NCBI GenBank assembly: GCA_026388155.1
Contig: JAPLKI010000025.1
Span: 458,449-522,448 of the forward strand
DNA: 64,000 bases
DNA from: Elusimicrobiota bacterium
GTDB lineage: Bacteria > Elusimicrobiota > Elusimicrobia > Elusimicrobiales > UBA9959
Direction: 5' to 3'
Under the pieces are notes generated by a model. That model did not search any database and had not been told where the DNA came from. It saw only the letters and a program-made list of their open reading frames with translations. Positions 18,656 to 27,896 of this stretch are shown piece by piece (position 1 is the first letter of the stretch; every line of letters begins with the position of its first letter). The position numbers were made by a program, and so were the translations under genes.

Positions 18656-19810
18656 TTATTTATTAGCCGGCTTTTTCCTTTCCAGCAATTCCTTCATTCC
18701 CCAGACAAGGAATTCCTGCAGCCCCAGGCCCGCGAACGCGCATAAAACCCAAAGTGAAGCGAGGTAATACCTGGGTTCTATCCCCCCGGTAGCCGGCACC
18801 TGCGCTATGGCCGCAAGCGGCAATAGCGGCACAAGCGAAGCGGCAAAGAAGAACAGTAAAGCGTATATCTTGAGCGAGAAAGCAAAATAAACCCCGAGAA
18901 AAAGGAGAACTATACTGAACTTATAGTAACAGGCATGGGGCAGACCGGCGCCAAGGCTTATTCCTAAACCTTTAAAAGCGGCTCTGGCAAAACCTGCCGC
19001 GCCATTTCTGCGCACGAAACCGCCAAGGCTAAGCGGTTCTGTTTCCATGTCGGGAGCCGGCTTATAGGCGTACTTATCTATGTTCGCCCAGCGCCTTAAA
19101 GACTGCTCCTGTAAATAGAAAGAATTGCGATACTGTTTTTTCTGGTAAACCAGATACGGCGCGGCGATAAGACAGGCGAGGCTTATGGAAATAGCGGCGG
19201 CTTTTATTCTTTCAAGCCGCAAATCGCGGATAATTTCGAAGAGAACCAGCAAGGCTATAACAAAGGCGCAGTCAAGGCGTGCAAGCAGGGCCAGGCCGCC
19301 GAAAAGCCCCGCGAAAACGGACTTTTTAAGTGTTTTAACCTCATATGAATTATAATGCCAGAACAGCGCGAGAAAAAGAGCCGCGTACAGGTTTGAGCTT
19401 GACTGGGCTGCGTAATAACCGAAGTAAGGATTTGCCGCCGTAAAAAGCGCGGCCATGGAACCGGCTACGGAGCCATAGCGCTTGCCAAAAGCAAAAAGCG
19501 TGAAAATAACAAGAGCCGAGAAAACCGAGAAACCGCAGATCATTAAAGCCGTCCTGAACCCAAGGCCTGCAAACATAAGTATTTTAAGCGCGAAAACAGG
19601 GAGCGGCGGCGCAAAACCCGGATTATAAAAAAAAACGGCGCCTGGGACGGCCGCCGCCCAGGAACGGGCTTCCCCCAACGGCGCCTTGGCATAAAGTATC
19701 CAACAAATGATTATATTAAGGGAAAGGGCCGTAAAAACAAGCCAGGAGGTAAAATGCAGGTTTAATTTACGCCAATCAACGTTAAAACCGGGTATTTTAA
19801 AATCGAACAT
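18656..19810 (-). CDS. Polytopic membrane protein, GT-C glycosyltransferase-like
   Basis: This 384-residue protein has about nine to ten hydrophobic helices. The first loop after helix 1 is periplasmic (KAPLGEARSWAA... FFYNPGFAPPLPVF). Repeated hydrophobic blocks and short charged loops follow (ARLDCAF, KKQYRNSFYLQE, EPRYYLASLWVLCAF). The overall plan resembles PMT/ArnT-type (GT39/GT83-like) enzymes that move a sugar from a lipid carrier onto a protein or lipid outside the membrane. The clear acidic DE/DD catalytic pair in the first loop is not obvious, so the assignment is tentative. It follows the giant surface protein gene by about 90 bp and might glycosylate an envelope product. Confidence 0.6.
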   Translation of the reverse strand: MFDFKIPGFNVDWRKLNLHFTSWLVFTALSLNIIICWILYAKAPLGEARSWAAAVPGAVFFYNPGFAPPLPVFALKILMFAGLGFRTALMICGFSVFSALVIFTLFAFGKRYGSVAGSMAALFTAANPYFGYYAAQSSSNLYAALFLALFWHYNSYEVKTLKKSVFAGLFGGLALLARLDCAFVIALLVLFEIIRDLRLERIKAAAISISLACLIAAPYLVYQKKQYRNSFYLQEQSLRRWANIDKYAYKPAPDMETEPLSLGGFVRRNGAAGFARAAFKGLGISLGAGLPHACYYKFSIVLLFLGVYFAFSLKIYALLFFFAASLVPLLPLAAIAQVPATGGIEPRYYLASLWVLCAFAGLGLQEFLVWGMKELLERKKPANK

Positions 19811-19897
19811 TTTAATATTTTGAACCGGGGCGGCTAAAAAGTCATCAGCCCCTCATTAACTATGCCGCCGGCAAACCTGCGGGGAACAATTTGCTTT

Positions 19898-22800
19898 TTA
19901 TTTAAATGTTCCGCCTGCCACGTCGGCGAAATTCCCAGCGCTTGTGCCTGTTGAAACCACTAGTTTCTTCGGTGAACAGTCGCTGCAATAATATACCTCT
20001 CCAAGCGCCGGAGTAATCCCCTTCAGTTCACTTATCGTTTTAGAAGGAAATCCTATCTTTCCCCCGATAGAAACTGACCCCTCAAAATAGTTTTTAGCCG
20101 TGGCGCCCTTGGAATAAAGGTTGAAACTGCTGGAGGTCCCGTAGGCGGACTGGTCGTTAATATAAAGACCGTAGTTGTTGGCGATCCTATTGGAACCCAT
20201 GGGAGTTTCCGCAAACAACGCGTAAGCATTGGTAATATTGGCCGTCGGAGACTGAAGGGTGTTCCAACCGCGGACGGCCATAGCTTTATTCACTGTCCCC
20301 GTCCCGCTTCCATCGTAGGGGTTGCCGGCCATGATGATAAAGTTTCCGCCCAAGGCGTTGCTCACATTCCCATTATTGCTATTAACAGCAATGCCGGACA
20401 CCCCGGCCATTGTGCTTACTACGATCCCTGCTCCGCCTGATGCTGTAGCTAGGCCGCTGGCGCCTATCAACATAGCTAAAGAATTTTCGTAATTGGCAGT
20501 GAAACCAGCCCCTGTCAGCGAGGTATTGGGCAACGAACCCGCAGCCGGATCGATCTCGGCATTAACCGTTAACCCGGTATCCCCAGTAAGGTCCAGAGCC
20601 CCCCCTGAAAAAGTTTCATCTATATTCACTATATTGCCGACGGGCTCCAGCGTGGAACCGACGCCGAAAGCGGCATGCCCGCCCACATAAACATTGGTGG
20701 CGAACTGCACTGAAGCTCCGATCGCGGTTATACTGGGCACATTTAGTATCTTGTTGCCTTGCATATTCAAATCTGTGGTAGCCGTGTGGTTGCCCAGATT
20801 ATCGCTGCCGCCTCCGCCGCCCGAAATACCGGTTAAAGCCGAGCCGTCGCCGTAGTATTTAGCTGCGTATATCCCGCCGGCGCCGGTCATGCGTATAACA
20901 TTGGCGTTCCCTGTGGAGATCACCAGCATATTGCCTGAAAACCCTGCGACGGTTGAAATTTGCAATTGAGCTATCGGAGCTTCGACGCCTATTCCCACAC
21001 TGCCTTCAAAATAGTTTTTTGAGGCGGCCCCCTTGGAGTAAAGGTTGAAACTTTTTATGGTGCCGAAACCGGACTGATCCCCTATATAAAGCCCATAGCT
21101 GTTATCTATATGGCCTATAGAATCAGGTATTGAGGCAAAAATAGCATAGGAATTGGTTATATAAGCCCCACTGTCTCTTACCGAGTTTCCGGCGAAAACA
21201 CCGTAAGCGTTTGTAATGGCGGGCGTAGCCGCCCCAAAGGCTATCGATTTAAAGTTTCCGCCGTAAGCGTTTGTTATCGTGCCTCCAAACTGGCTGCCTA
21301 TTCCTGAAACGCCGTAAGCATTGGTTAAGTTGCCTGCGTTTTTTTGCATGGCATTGCCAATAACACCGGTAAGAGTTGGGAAAGAGTAGTTGCCGATTTC
21401 CTGGTTCGTCGCCGCGCTAAAACTGCCGCCATATAGCGCGGTATCCGCACCACCGGAATTATTATCAACCTTACCATGTGCTTTCAAAACATAACTATCC
21501 TGACTTATATTACCGAAGATCTCAGACATAAAAACGGCGGTTGAGACCTCGACTGTGGCCGCGTTGCCGAAAGCGGCATGTCCGCCCACATAAACATTGG
21601 TAGTGAACTGCACTGAAGCGCCGGACGTTGTTATGGTGGAAACATTTATTACCCTGTAGCCCTGCATGTTCAGGTCCGCGGTGGCCGGGTTGTGCATGCT
21701 TCCAGCGAGGGCCGAGCCGTCACCCATGAATTTTGAAGCCATAAGCACGCCGGCGGCGGACATGGAAGATATTACAGTCCCGCCGGAATTGCGCCAAATC
21801 TGCGTGTAAAGGTCGCTGCCTGCCCCCTTCACCTCCAGCCGGGCCGCGGGGGTGAGAGTTCCAACCCCCACCGTCCCGTCGTTGCGGATTATAAACAGCG
21901 GAGCTGAACCTGAATTTTTAGCCAGAAACGTGTTCTCAGTATTAGCGCTCGTAGTGCCGATCACGAGCAGTTTACTGTTTCCGGCATCGGTGGTGCCGAT
22001 CGCCACACCGGAAGAAGTGTTGGTATTATAAACCGTATTCGCTCCGGCGGTCCACAATGCGGAATTGTCGTTCGTGGAGGTACCGTTCAAGTCGTGCCAT
22101 GCACCCGAATAATAGCCCTGATAAGCGGTGCCCGTAAATCGGATCTTGCCATCACCTGCGACTCCGGTCAAGGCGCCGACCTTGATATCGCCGTTCACAT
22201 CAAGTTTCGCCTGCGGGTTCAGCGTCCCTATACCGACATTGCCTGTCACTATACCCATTCCCACATTCCCGTTGGAAACTACCAAACCGGACGATATAGA
22301 CACTCCCGGCAGAGAATCGTTTTGGGCCGTGAAGGCCGCCGTTGAAGAAAAGGTATTGGAGCCGGTGAAAGTTTGCGAGGAACTAAGTTTCGCGTAACTG
22401 GCCGCCTGCGCCGTGAAAACCGGGTCCGCTTCAGGCGGCAGACTCAGGGCGGAACCGTCCCCGTAATATTTTGCGCCTGCCAGCAGGTAAACATGCGTGG
22501 AAACGTATACTCCCCCCTTTGCCGAGCTATCGGCTGAGCTTATTTCCACATCCTGCGCGAACCGGATCTTCGCCGCCCCTATGCCCAAAGCGCCTGTTAC
22601 GCTGAGCGAAGAAACATTTAACACCTGGTAACCGGCCATGTTGAGGTTCTGGGTGGCCGTCGAACCTGAAACGCCTGTAAGCCCCGAGCCGTCGCCGTAA
22701 TATTTGGCGCCTGGCGGCAGGTAAACATGCGTGGAAAAGTAGACCCCGCCGTAATTGGCGGCCGCGGCAGAACTAATTATAATATTTGAGCCGAATTGCT

Positions 22801-25537
22801 CCGACGCAATGTTAATTATCTGGTTCTCTGACATGTTCAGGTCTGTGGTGGCCGTGTGATTGCCCAAATTATCCGAGCCCGAAACATTGGCCAGGGACGA
22901 GCCGTCGCCTATGAATTTTGCGGCCGACATAACACCCGCTGCGGACATGGAGGATATTATGTTTCCGCCGGAATTGCGCCATATCTGCGTGTATGGGTCG
23001 CCTGGAGCGCTCTGCACATCCAGCCGCGTCGCGGCTACGGGTATGCCGACGCCCACATTGCTGCTTACGCTCACGGTCAATCCTCCGGCGCTCCCGTCGT
23101 GGGAAATCCAGTAGTTGCCGACTATCAGGTTCTGGGTCAGCGTATGATTGCCGAGGTTATCGGATCCGGTGCCGCCCGTGCCGCAGGCGCTTCCCGCCAG
23201 CTGGAGCATTCCGGAGCTGTCCGCGTATACGCAGCGAGGGCCCGAACCGGCGAAGTTGGAACTGATGATATTGCCGTTAGTGAATATGTTAGTGCTGAAT
23301 ACCACGCCCGCGCCGGCGCTTGTGATGGAACTGACCGTTATAGTGGAAACCCCGACTATGTCATAATTAGCCATGTTCAATGTGGTGGTGGCTAGATGGG
23401 TACCCAGGGTATCAACGTTGGACACACCGGTCAGCGCGGAACCGTCGCCTATGAATTGTGAAGCCATAAGCACACCCGTCGCGGACATGGAGGATATTAT
23501 GGTTCCGCCGGAATCGCGCCAGATCTGCGTGGGGCTGTCGCCCGCTGCCCCCCGCACATCCAGCCGGGCGGCCGCGCCTGACATGCCGATCCCCACATTT
23601 CCGTTGGCAACGGTCAAACCGGACGATATATATACGCCCGGCAGAGAATCGTTTTGGGCCGTGAAAGCCGCCGTTGAAGAAAAAGTATTGCTGCCGGTAA
23701 ACGTTTGCGAGGAGTCAATTTTCGCGAAAGCGGCTTTCTGCGCCTCAAAAACCGGGTCTGCTTCGGTATGAATAACGCCAGTCAAGAAGGAACCGTCCGC
23801 GGCCAGAACCCCTGTATCAGATATGGAGGCCTTCAGCACACCGCCGGAATCGCGCCATATCTGCGTGTAGCTGTCTCCCGCTGCCGCCTGCACCTCCAGC
23901 CGCGCGGCGGGAGTGGTTACAGGGCCGACCCATACTTTCCCGTCGTTGCGGATCGTGAAAAGCGGCGCGAGCAGGAAATCTTCGGCAAGGAACGCGTTGG
24001 TCAAGTTATTGGCGGTGGCGCCGGTCACGCGCAGCTTGCTTGTGCCGGCATCCATTGAACCAATGGCTACATTTGAAGAAACCTTAACGGGATAAATATT
24101 ATCGTCGGCCCCCATCCACAGAGCGGAATTATCTATTGTGAAAGCGCCGCTCATGGCGTTCCAGGCACTGCCATTATAGCCCTCGTAGAGGCCGCCGGCA
24201 TACCTCATGGTGCCGGCGGGAACGATTGCCGGGGTGTTGCCCAGCTTAATACCGCCGTTAACATCAAGTCTCGCCTGGGGATTTGTCGTACCTATTCCCA
24301 TATTTCCGTTGGCAACTATCAAACCGGACGAGATATACACACCCGGCAGAACGCCATTAATGGCCGTGAAGGACGCGGTTGAAGAAAAGGTATTGATGCC
24401 GGTAAATGTTTGCGCGGAACTGATTTTCGCGTAACCGGCCGTCTGGTGGTTTCCCCAACCGTAGACCGTGTTCCAGTTTGATATGTCTCCGGCTGCGATG
24501 CCGTAGGCCACATGCCCAGTGAAAACCGGATCTGTTTCAGGCAGATTAGTGAGCCCAGAGCCGTTGCCGTAATATTTAGCGCCGGGAACAAGATAAACAT
24601 TAGTTGAAATGGCCAGCCCGCCGTAAAGGGAGGCCGTAGTTGAGCTTATTTCCACATTCTGCGCGAACCGGACCCTGGGTGAATTCATACCCGACATCCC
24701 GGTTACGGTAAGCGACGTAATATTAATAATCTGGTTCCCGTTCATGTTCAGCGTGGTGGTGGCTATATGTGTGCCCAGGGTATCGGCGGGGGATACGCCG
24801 CTCAGGCCCGACCCGTCCCCGTAATAACGGTTGGCATACACCCCGCCGGAACCCGTAACCTGAAAAACGCTGGAAGAGCCGGTGGATACCATAAGCATGA
24901 TCCCGGCTTCACCCGCGCCGGAAGATACCACAAGCCTGTACGACGGGGTGTCTGAACTTATACCGACATTGCCGCCGGTATTGGTGGTGTATAGATTGTT
25001 GCCTGAAAATGCCCAGGCCCTTGCTCCGCCGGCAGTGATCTGTTTTGTGCCGTCCTGAAAAACTATTCCCTTTGATGAACCATTGACAGCGGTGGAAATT
25101 ATTATATCGCCGTCGGTAACGGTAAAAAGCCCCTTGGCGCCCGCGCTGGTTACGCTGGTAAGAGCATGCAGGGCATAAGGCGAAGAAAGCAGGGGTTCCA
25201 GCGGCAGAAGATTGCCGTCCACCGTTACTTCCACATAGGGAGTAAACGTCTGCCAATCTATATTCGCGAAATTCCCGGCGGGCGTGCCCAGGACATATCT
25301 AAAAAGACCGGCGGACACGGCGACATCCGTTGACCCGCTGGTCCAGTATTCCTGACCTCCGTCTGCATTAGTAATTCTAAACTTCATTGGCACGGTGCCC
25401 GTGTATATGGCGCCGTCTTTTCTTAATGTTCCCTGGTAGATTATCCCCTGCGGAACGGCCGCGCTTAAAAAAGCGGAAAAAGCGGTCAGCCACAAACCTG
25501 CAAAGGCAAATAGACGAAAAACTTTTTTAAAAACCAT
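19898..25537 (-). CDS. Giant modular surface/fibre-like protein
   Basis: This 1879-residue secreted protein has a signal peptide (VFRLFAFAGLWLTAFSAFLSAA). The N-terminal domain (VPQGIIYQGTLRKDGAIYTG... FRITNADGG) is common in long bacterial surface proteins. The body is built of recurring modules: about eight YYGDGSxLTGV-type motifs, the block DNLGNHTATTDLNM, the block SLPGVYISSGLxVANGNVGIG, and NPQARLDVNG. These are similar to phage tail-fibre/head-fibre beta-helical stalks. I use ATG 25537 because GGAGGAAA precedes it and the signal peptide follows at once. The frame is open to 25642 through repeat DNA. It is the last and largest gene of the probable surface-export unit and a plausible exported cargo. 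Its ligand is unknown. Confidence 0.85.
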   Translation of the reverse strand: MVFKKVFRLFAFAGLWLTAFSAFLSAAVPQGIIYQGTLRKDGAIYTGTVPMKFRITNADGGQEYWTSGSTDVAVSAGLFRYVLGTPAGNFANIDWQTFTPYVEVTVDGNLLPLEPLLSSPYALHALTSVTSAGAKGLFTVTDGDIIISTAVNGSSKGIVFQDGTKQITAGGARAWAFSGNNLYTTNTGGNVGISSDTPSYRLVVSSGAGEAGIMLMVSTGSSSVFQVTGSGGVYANRYYGDGSGLSGVSPADTLGTHIATTTLNMNGNQIINITSLTVTGMSGMNSPRVRFAQNVEISSTTASLYGGLAISTNVYLVPGAKYYGNGSGLTNLPETDPVFTGHVAYGIAAGDISNWNTVYGWGNHQTAGYAKISSAQTFTGINTFSSTASFTAINGVLPGVYISSGLIVANGNMGIGTTNPQARLDVNGGIKLGNTPAIVPAGTMRYAGGLYEGYNGSAWNAMSGAFTIDNSALWMGADDNIYPVKVSSNVAIGSMDAGTSKLRVTGATANNLTNAFLAEDFLLAPLFTIRNDGKVWVGPVTTPAARLEVQAAAGDSYTQIWRDSGGVLKASISDTGVLAADGSFLTGVIHTEADPVFEAQKAAFAKIDSSQTFTGSNTFSSTAAFTAQNDSLPGVYISSGLTVANGNVGIGMSGAAARLDVRGAAGDSPTQIWRDSGGTIISSMSATGVLMASQFIGDGSALTGVSNVDTLGTHLATTTLNMANYDIVGVSTITVSSITSAGAGVVFSTNIFTNGNIISSNFAGSGPRCVYADSSGMLQLAGSACGTGGTGSDNLGNHTLTQNLIVGNYWISHDGSAGGLTVSVSSNVGVGIPVAATRLDVQSAPGDPYTQIWRNSGGNIISSMSAAGVMSAAKFIGDGSSLANVSGSDNLGNHTATTDLNMSENQIINIASEQFGSNIIISSAAAANYGGVYFSTHVYLPPGAKYYGDGSGLTGVSGSTATQNLNMAGYQVLNVSSLSVTGALGIGAAKIRFAQDVEISSADSSAKGGVYVSTHVYLLAGAKYYGDGSALSLPPEADPVFTAQAASYAKLSSSQTFTGSNTFSSTAAFTAQNDSLPGVSISSGLVVSNGNVGMGIVTGNVGIGTLNPQAKLDVNGDIKVGALTGVAGDGKIRFTGTAYQGYYSGAWHDLNGTSTNDNSALWTAGANTVYNTNTSSGVAIGTTDAGNSKLLVIGTTSANTENTFLAKNSGSAPLFIIRNDGTVGVGTLTPAARLEVKGAGSDLYTQIWRNSGGTVISSMSAAGVLMASKFMGDGSALAGSMHNPATADLNMQGYRVINVSTITTSGASVQFTTNVYVGGHAAFGNAATVEVSTAVFMSEIFGNISQDSYVLKAHGKVDNNSGGADTALYGGSFSAATNQEIGNYSFPTLTGVIGNAMQKNAGNLTNAYGVSGIGSQFGGTITNAYGGNFKSIAFGAATPAITNAYGVFAGNSVRDSGAYITNSYAIFASIPDSIGHIDNSYGLYIGDQSGFGTIKSFNLYSKGAASKNYFEGSVGIGVEAPIAQLQISTVAGFSGNMLVISTGNANVIRMTGAGGIYAAKYYGDGSALTGISGGGGGSDNLGNHTATTDLNMQGNKILNVPSITAIGASVQFATNVYVGGHAAFGVGSTLEPVGNIVNIDETFSGGALDLTGDTGLTVNAEIDPAAGSLPNTSLTGAGFTANYENSLAMLIGASGLATASGGAGIVVSTMAGVSGIAVNSNNGNVSNALGGNFIIMAGNPYDGSGTGTVNKAMAVRGWNTLQSPTANITNAYALFAETPMGSNRIANNYGLYINDQSAYGTSSSFNLYSKGATAKNYFEGSVSIGGKIGFPSKTISELKGITPALGEVYYCSDCSPKKLVVSTGTSAGNFADVAGGTFK

Positions 25538-25558
25538 ACTTTCCTCCAGAGAAACACT

Positions 25559-25687
25559 GGCTGAAGGCTTAGGGATTAAGGCTGAAGGTTTAAGACCGAA
25601 GCCAAAAAAACAATTATTGTTTTTAATACATTTTTGCATCATTCCTCACCTGACACCTTTCTCCACCTTGATCCTTCAGCCTTTCCT
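25559..25687. repeat. Heptad repeats flanking the giant gene's leader
   Basis: The left block has GCTGAAG, GCTTAGG, GATTAAG, GCTGAAG, GTTTAAG. The right block has degenerate CCTTNNN units ending CTTCAGCCTTTCC. The arms can pair partly (GGCTGAAGG against CCTTCAGCC). Confidence 0.7.
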
Positions 25688-25695
25688 ATCGGCAA

Positions 25696-26727
25696 TTACT
25701 GCTTTTCACCAGTAAATTCCAGCGCTTTTTTAAGGCCGAGCTCCGCTTTTTTATTTCCCGGTTCAAGCGCAATACAATCCCGCCAGCTTTTAACGGCGGC
25801 GGCATAATCTCCGGCTGAAAATTCCCTTACCCCCTGCTCATAAAGCCGCGCGGCGCCGGCCTGGTCGGAGCTCTCGCGGACCCTTCCTTCAGCCAGTTTC
25901 TGGTAAAAAACGGCTTCTTCATTTGACGGGTCTCCGGCCAGAAGCTGGTTCCAAAGCCCGAGCGAGATTTCATATTTTCCGTCCGCATAAAACCGGAAAG
26001 CGTCGGACGCGGTTTTATATCCTGTTTCCGCCGTTATTTCAAAACCGCTCACTTCCTGCATTTTGCCCAGCATCTGCTCCGTGCCCTGTGTATTCACGTA
26101 TTTATACGGGGAATCGCTTTCCGAGCCCGTGGCGAAAAAAAGCGTGGCCAGATCCCTTGCGTCAACGGAATCCCTGTTCTGAAACAGTACGGGATAACAG
26201 CTTTTCATGGTTTTATAAAACCTCTTTTTTATGGCGGCGTTATCCGAAGTAAAACGCGCATATCCATCCGAGTACGCGGGCGCTTTTTTAAGGAAAACCT
26301 CATACTGCAGCACGGCTTCCCGCAGCGTTTCCGGGCTGCCGGCGAGTTTTACCACATCGGAATAAACGCTTTTCCACGCTTTCAGGCGCCTTTTTTGATT
26401 TTCACGGAGCCGTGCTTTGGCGGCTTTCAATGCCGCGGCCTCGCGCAAAAGCCTGTCCTTCTCTTCTATAATCCCGTTCTTTTCCTGTCTGTCCAGCATG
26501 GCGCCGGAGTCTCTGAGATAGCGCGCGGCCGCGGCGTTGCCGGGCTCTTCTATAAGCACATCCATGAAACCAAGCATGGCCTTTTTATACTCGCCGCGCT
26601 CGTAAAACCCGGCGCTTTGCGTAAAGTTCTGCCCGTTTTCCGGAGAAGAACAAAAAACCCGTATTTCCGAAAAAGCTGAAACGGCAAGAAAGACGGCGGC
26701 GGACTTCAGGCAGAATCCGCGGGACAT
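25696..26727 (-). CDS. Exported TPR protein
   Basis: This 343-residue protein has a signal peptide (SAAVFLAVSAFS) and tetratricopeptide-like repeats at both ends. The N-terminal unit is about residues 34-70 (QSAGFYERGEYKKAMLGFMDVL); the C-terminal units are about 245-335 (ALFYADGKYEISLGLWNQLL, LYEQGVREFSAGDYAAAVKSW). A charged, coiled-coil-prone segment lies between. TPRs mediate protein-protein contacts, so it may be a periplasmic partner of the PorV-like protein. The ATG overlaps the stop of the PorV-like gene by one base (TAATG) and is preceded by GGAGA, so translational coupling is likely. Confidence 0.82.
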   Translation of the reverse strand: MSRGFCLKSAAVFLAVSAFSEIRVFCSSPENGQNFTQSAGFYERGEYKKAMLGFMDVLIEEPGNAAAARYLRDSGAMLDRQEKNGIIEEKDRLLREAAALKAAKARLRENQKRRLKAWKSVYSDVVKLAGSPETLREAVLQYEVFLKKAPAYSDGYARFTSDNAAIKKRFYKTMKSCYPVLFQNRDSVDARDLATLFFATGSESDSPYKYVNTQGTEQMLGKMQEVSGFEITAETGYKTASDAFRFYADGKYEISLGLWNQLLAGDPSNEEAVFYQKLAEGRVRESSDQAGAARLYEQGVREFSAGDYAAAVKSWRDCIALEPGNKKAELGLKKALEFTGEKQ

Positions 26728-27896
26728 TATTCTTTCTCCGTTTCCATCTGCCTTCTTGCGCCGCGCAGCAGCGTAACCGCTTCTTTCAGTGCGGGGTCAA
26801 GCTCTATGGCTTCCCCTAATTCCGTCATAGCCTCGTAATAGCGACCGTCCGCCATAAGCTTTTTGCCCCGCTCAAGTTTCCGCATCGCCCTTTCCTGGTC
26901 GGGTTTTAGATACGGAGAAATTTCCACGGGATGGCCGAACTTGTAAGCCGCGCTCAGGCGGTGAGTCAGGCCGAATTTACCCAGACTGGCCAGGGCGTAA
27001 TCAAGCTGGATGAACTTAAGATTAAATCCCACCCCGAAGCGCAAACCGCTGCCCAAATCCGAGGCTGATACCCAGCCCATTCGCCAGGCCAGCATTTTTT
27101 TAGTCAGATATTCAAGCCCGGCGGAACAATAAACTTTCTCATCATTCGGTTTTTTTATGTCAAAAGCAAGCGAAAGCGGGTCACCGTAAAGCGGAGTTAT
27201 AAAGCCAAAACCCAGTGAGTAGACAGTCGGGGCCTTGTCCTGAACGGAATCGAATTTCAGCCCTTTTCCAAGCGACTGGATGGAAAAGCCTATGTCCACA
27301 ACCGAATCGCCGCGCCGGTTAACGGAAAGCAGGCCTATATCGTAAAGCGTGGTTCCTGCCGACACCGGCCCCAGGGTCTCACTGGCGTATTTTAAAGCGG
27401 CCCCTCCGAAAAGGCCGAAGCGCTTGTCATCCCAGGGTCCGAAAAGCCTGCGCGCGTAGGCAAGCGAAAAAGCCTTATCGGAGGAGGAAAGCGAACCTGT
27501 CGGGCTGTTGTACTCATCGTAACCGTCAATAGACCCCGTCTGCAAAAGCGCTATGGAGCCGGCAAGCACTCCGCCTTTGGCAAAAGGCTGGGCGTAGGCC
27601 GCCTGCTGCATGCTAAGATTTTCTATCCAGGAGCTGTAAACCGCGCTCGCTTCCTTGTAATCGGTCAGACCCAAAGCCGCCGGATTAAGCTGGCAGGCGG
27701 CAAGGACATCGCCGTACATGCCTACCCCGCTCTCGCCCATGGCTACGGCCCTCGGGCTTTGCGTTATCCTCAAAAATTCAAGGCCTGACGCCCCGGTTCC
27801 GGCCAGCGACGGAGCGGCCAGGCAGAACAAAGCGCAAAGAACCGCCGCCGCGCGGAGCGCCGAAAAAGGTGAAAATTTAATATCCCAGGTTCTCAT
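26727..27896 (-). CDS. PorV/PorQ-like outer-membrane protein with TPR tail
   Basis: This 389-residue protein has a signal peptide and the hallmark PorV/PorQ (UPF0164) start: GLEFLRITQSPRAVAMGESGVGMYGD followed by NPAALG (quoted in two pieces of one region). Beta-barrel strands follow to about residue 325. PorV shuttles type IX substrates from the SprA/Sov translocon to the attachment complex in Bacteroidota. The C-terminal about 55 residues form a TPR-like helical tail (LERGKKLMADGRYYEAMTEL), which is not usual for PorV itself. It overlaps the upstream gene by four bases (ATGA) and the downstream TPR gene by one, a tight operon. Confidence 0.82.
   Translation of the reverse strand: MRTWDIKFSPFSALRAAAVLCALFCLAAPSLAGTGASGLEFLRITQSPRAVAMGESGVGMYGDVLAACQLNPAALGLTDYKEASAVYSSWIENLSMQQAAYAQPFAKGGVLAGSIALLQTGSIDGYDEYNSPTGSLSSSDKAFSLAYARRLFGPWDDKRFGLFGGAALKYASETLGPVSAGTTLYDIGLLSVNRRGDSVVDIGFSIQSLGKGLKFDSVQDKAPTVYSLGFGFITPLYGDPLSLAFDIKKPNDEKVYCSAGLEYLTKKMLAWRMGWVSASDLGSGLRFGVGFNLKFIQLDYALASLGKFGLTHRLSAAYKFGHPVEISPYLKPDQERAMRKLERGKKLMADGRYYEAMTELGEAIELDPALKEAVTLLRGARRQMETEKE

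Noticed and set aside
22856..23395. Plus-strand open frames inside the giant surface protein gene.
   Set aside because: They are opposite-strand shadows of a repetitive, GC-rich coding sequence, with no Shine-Dalgarno sequence and low-complexity products.
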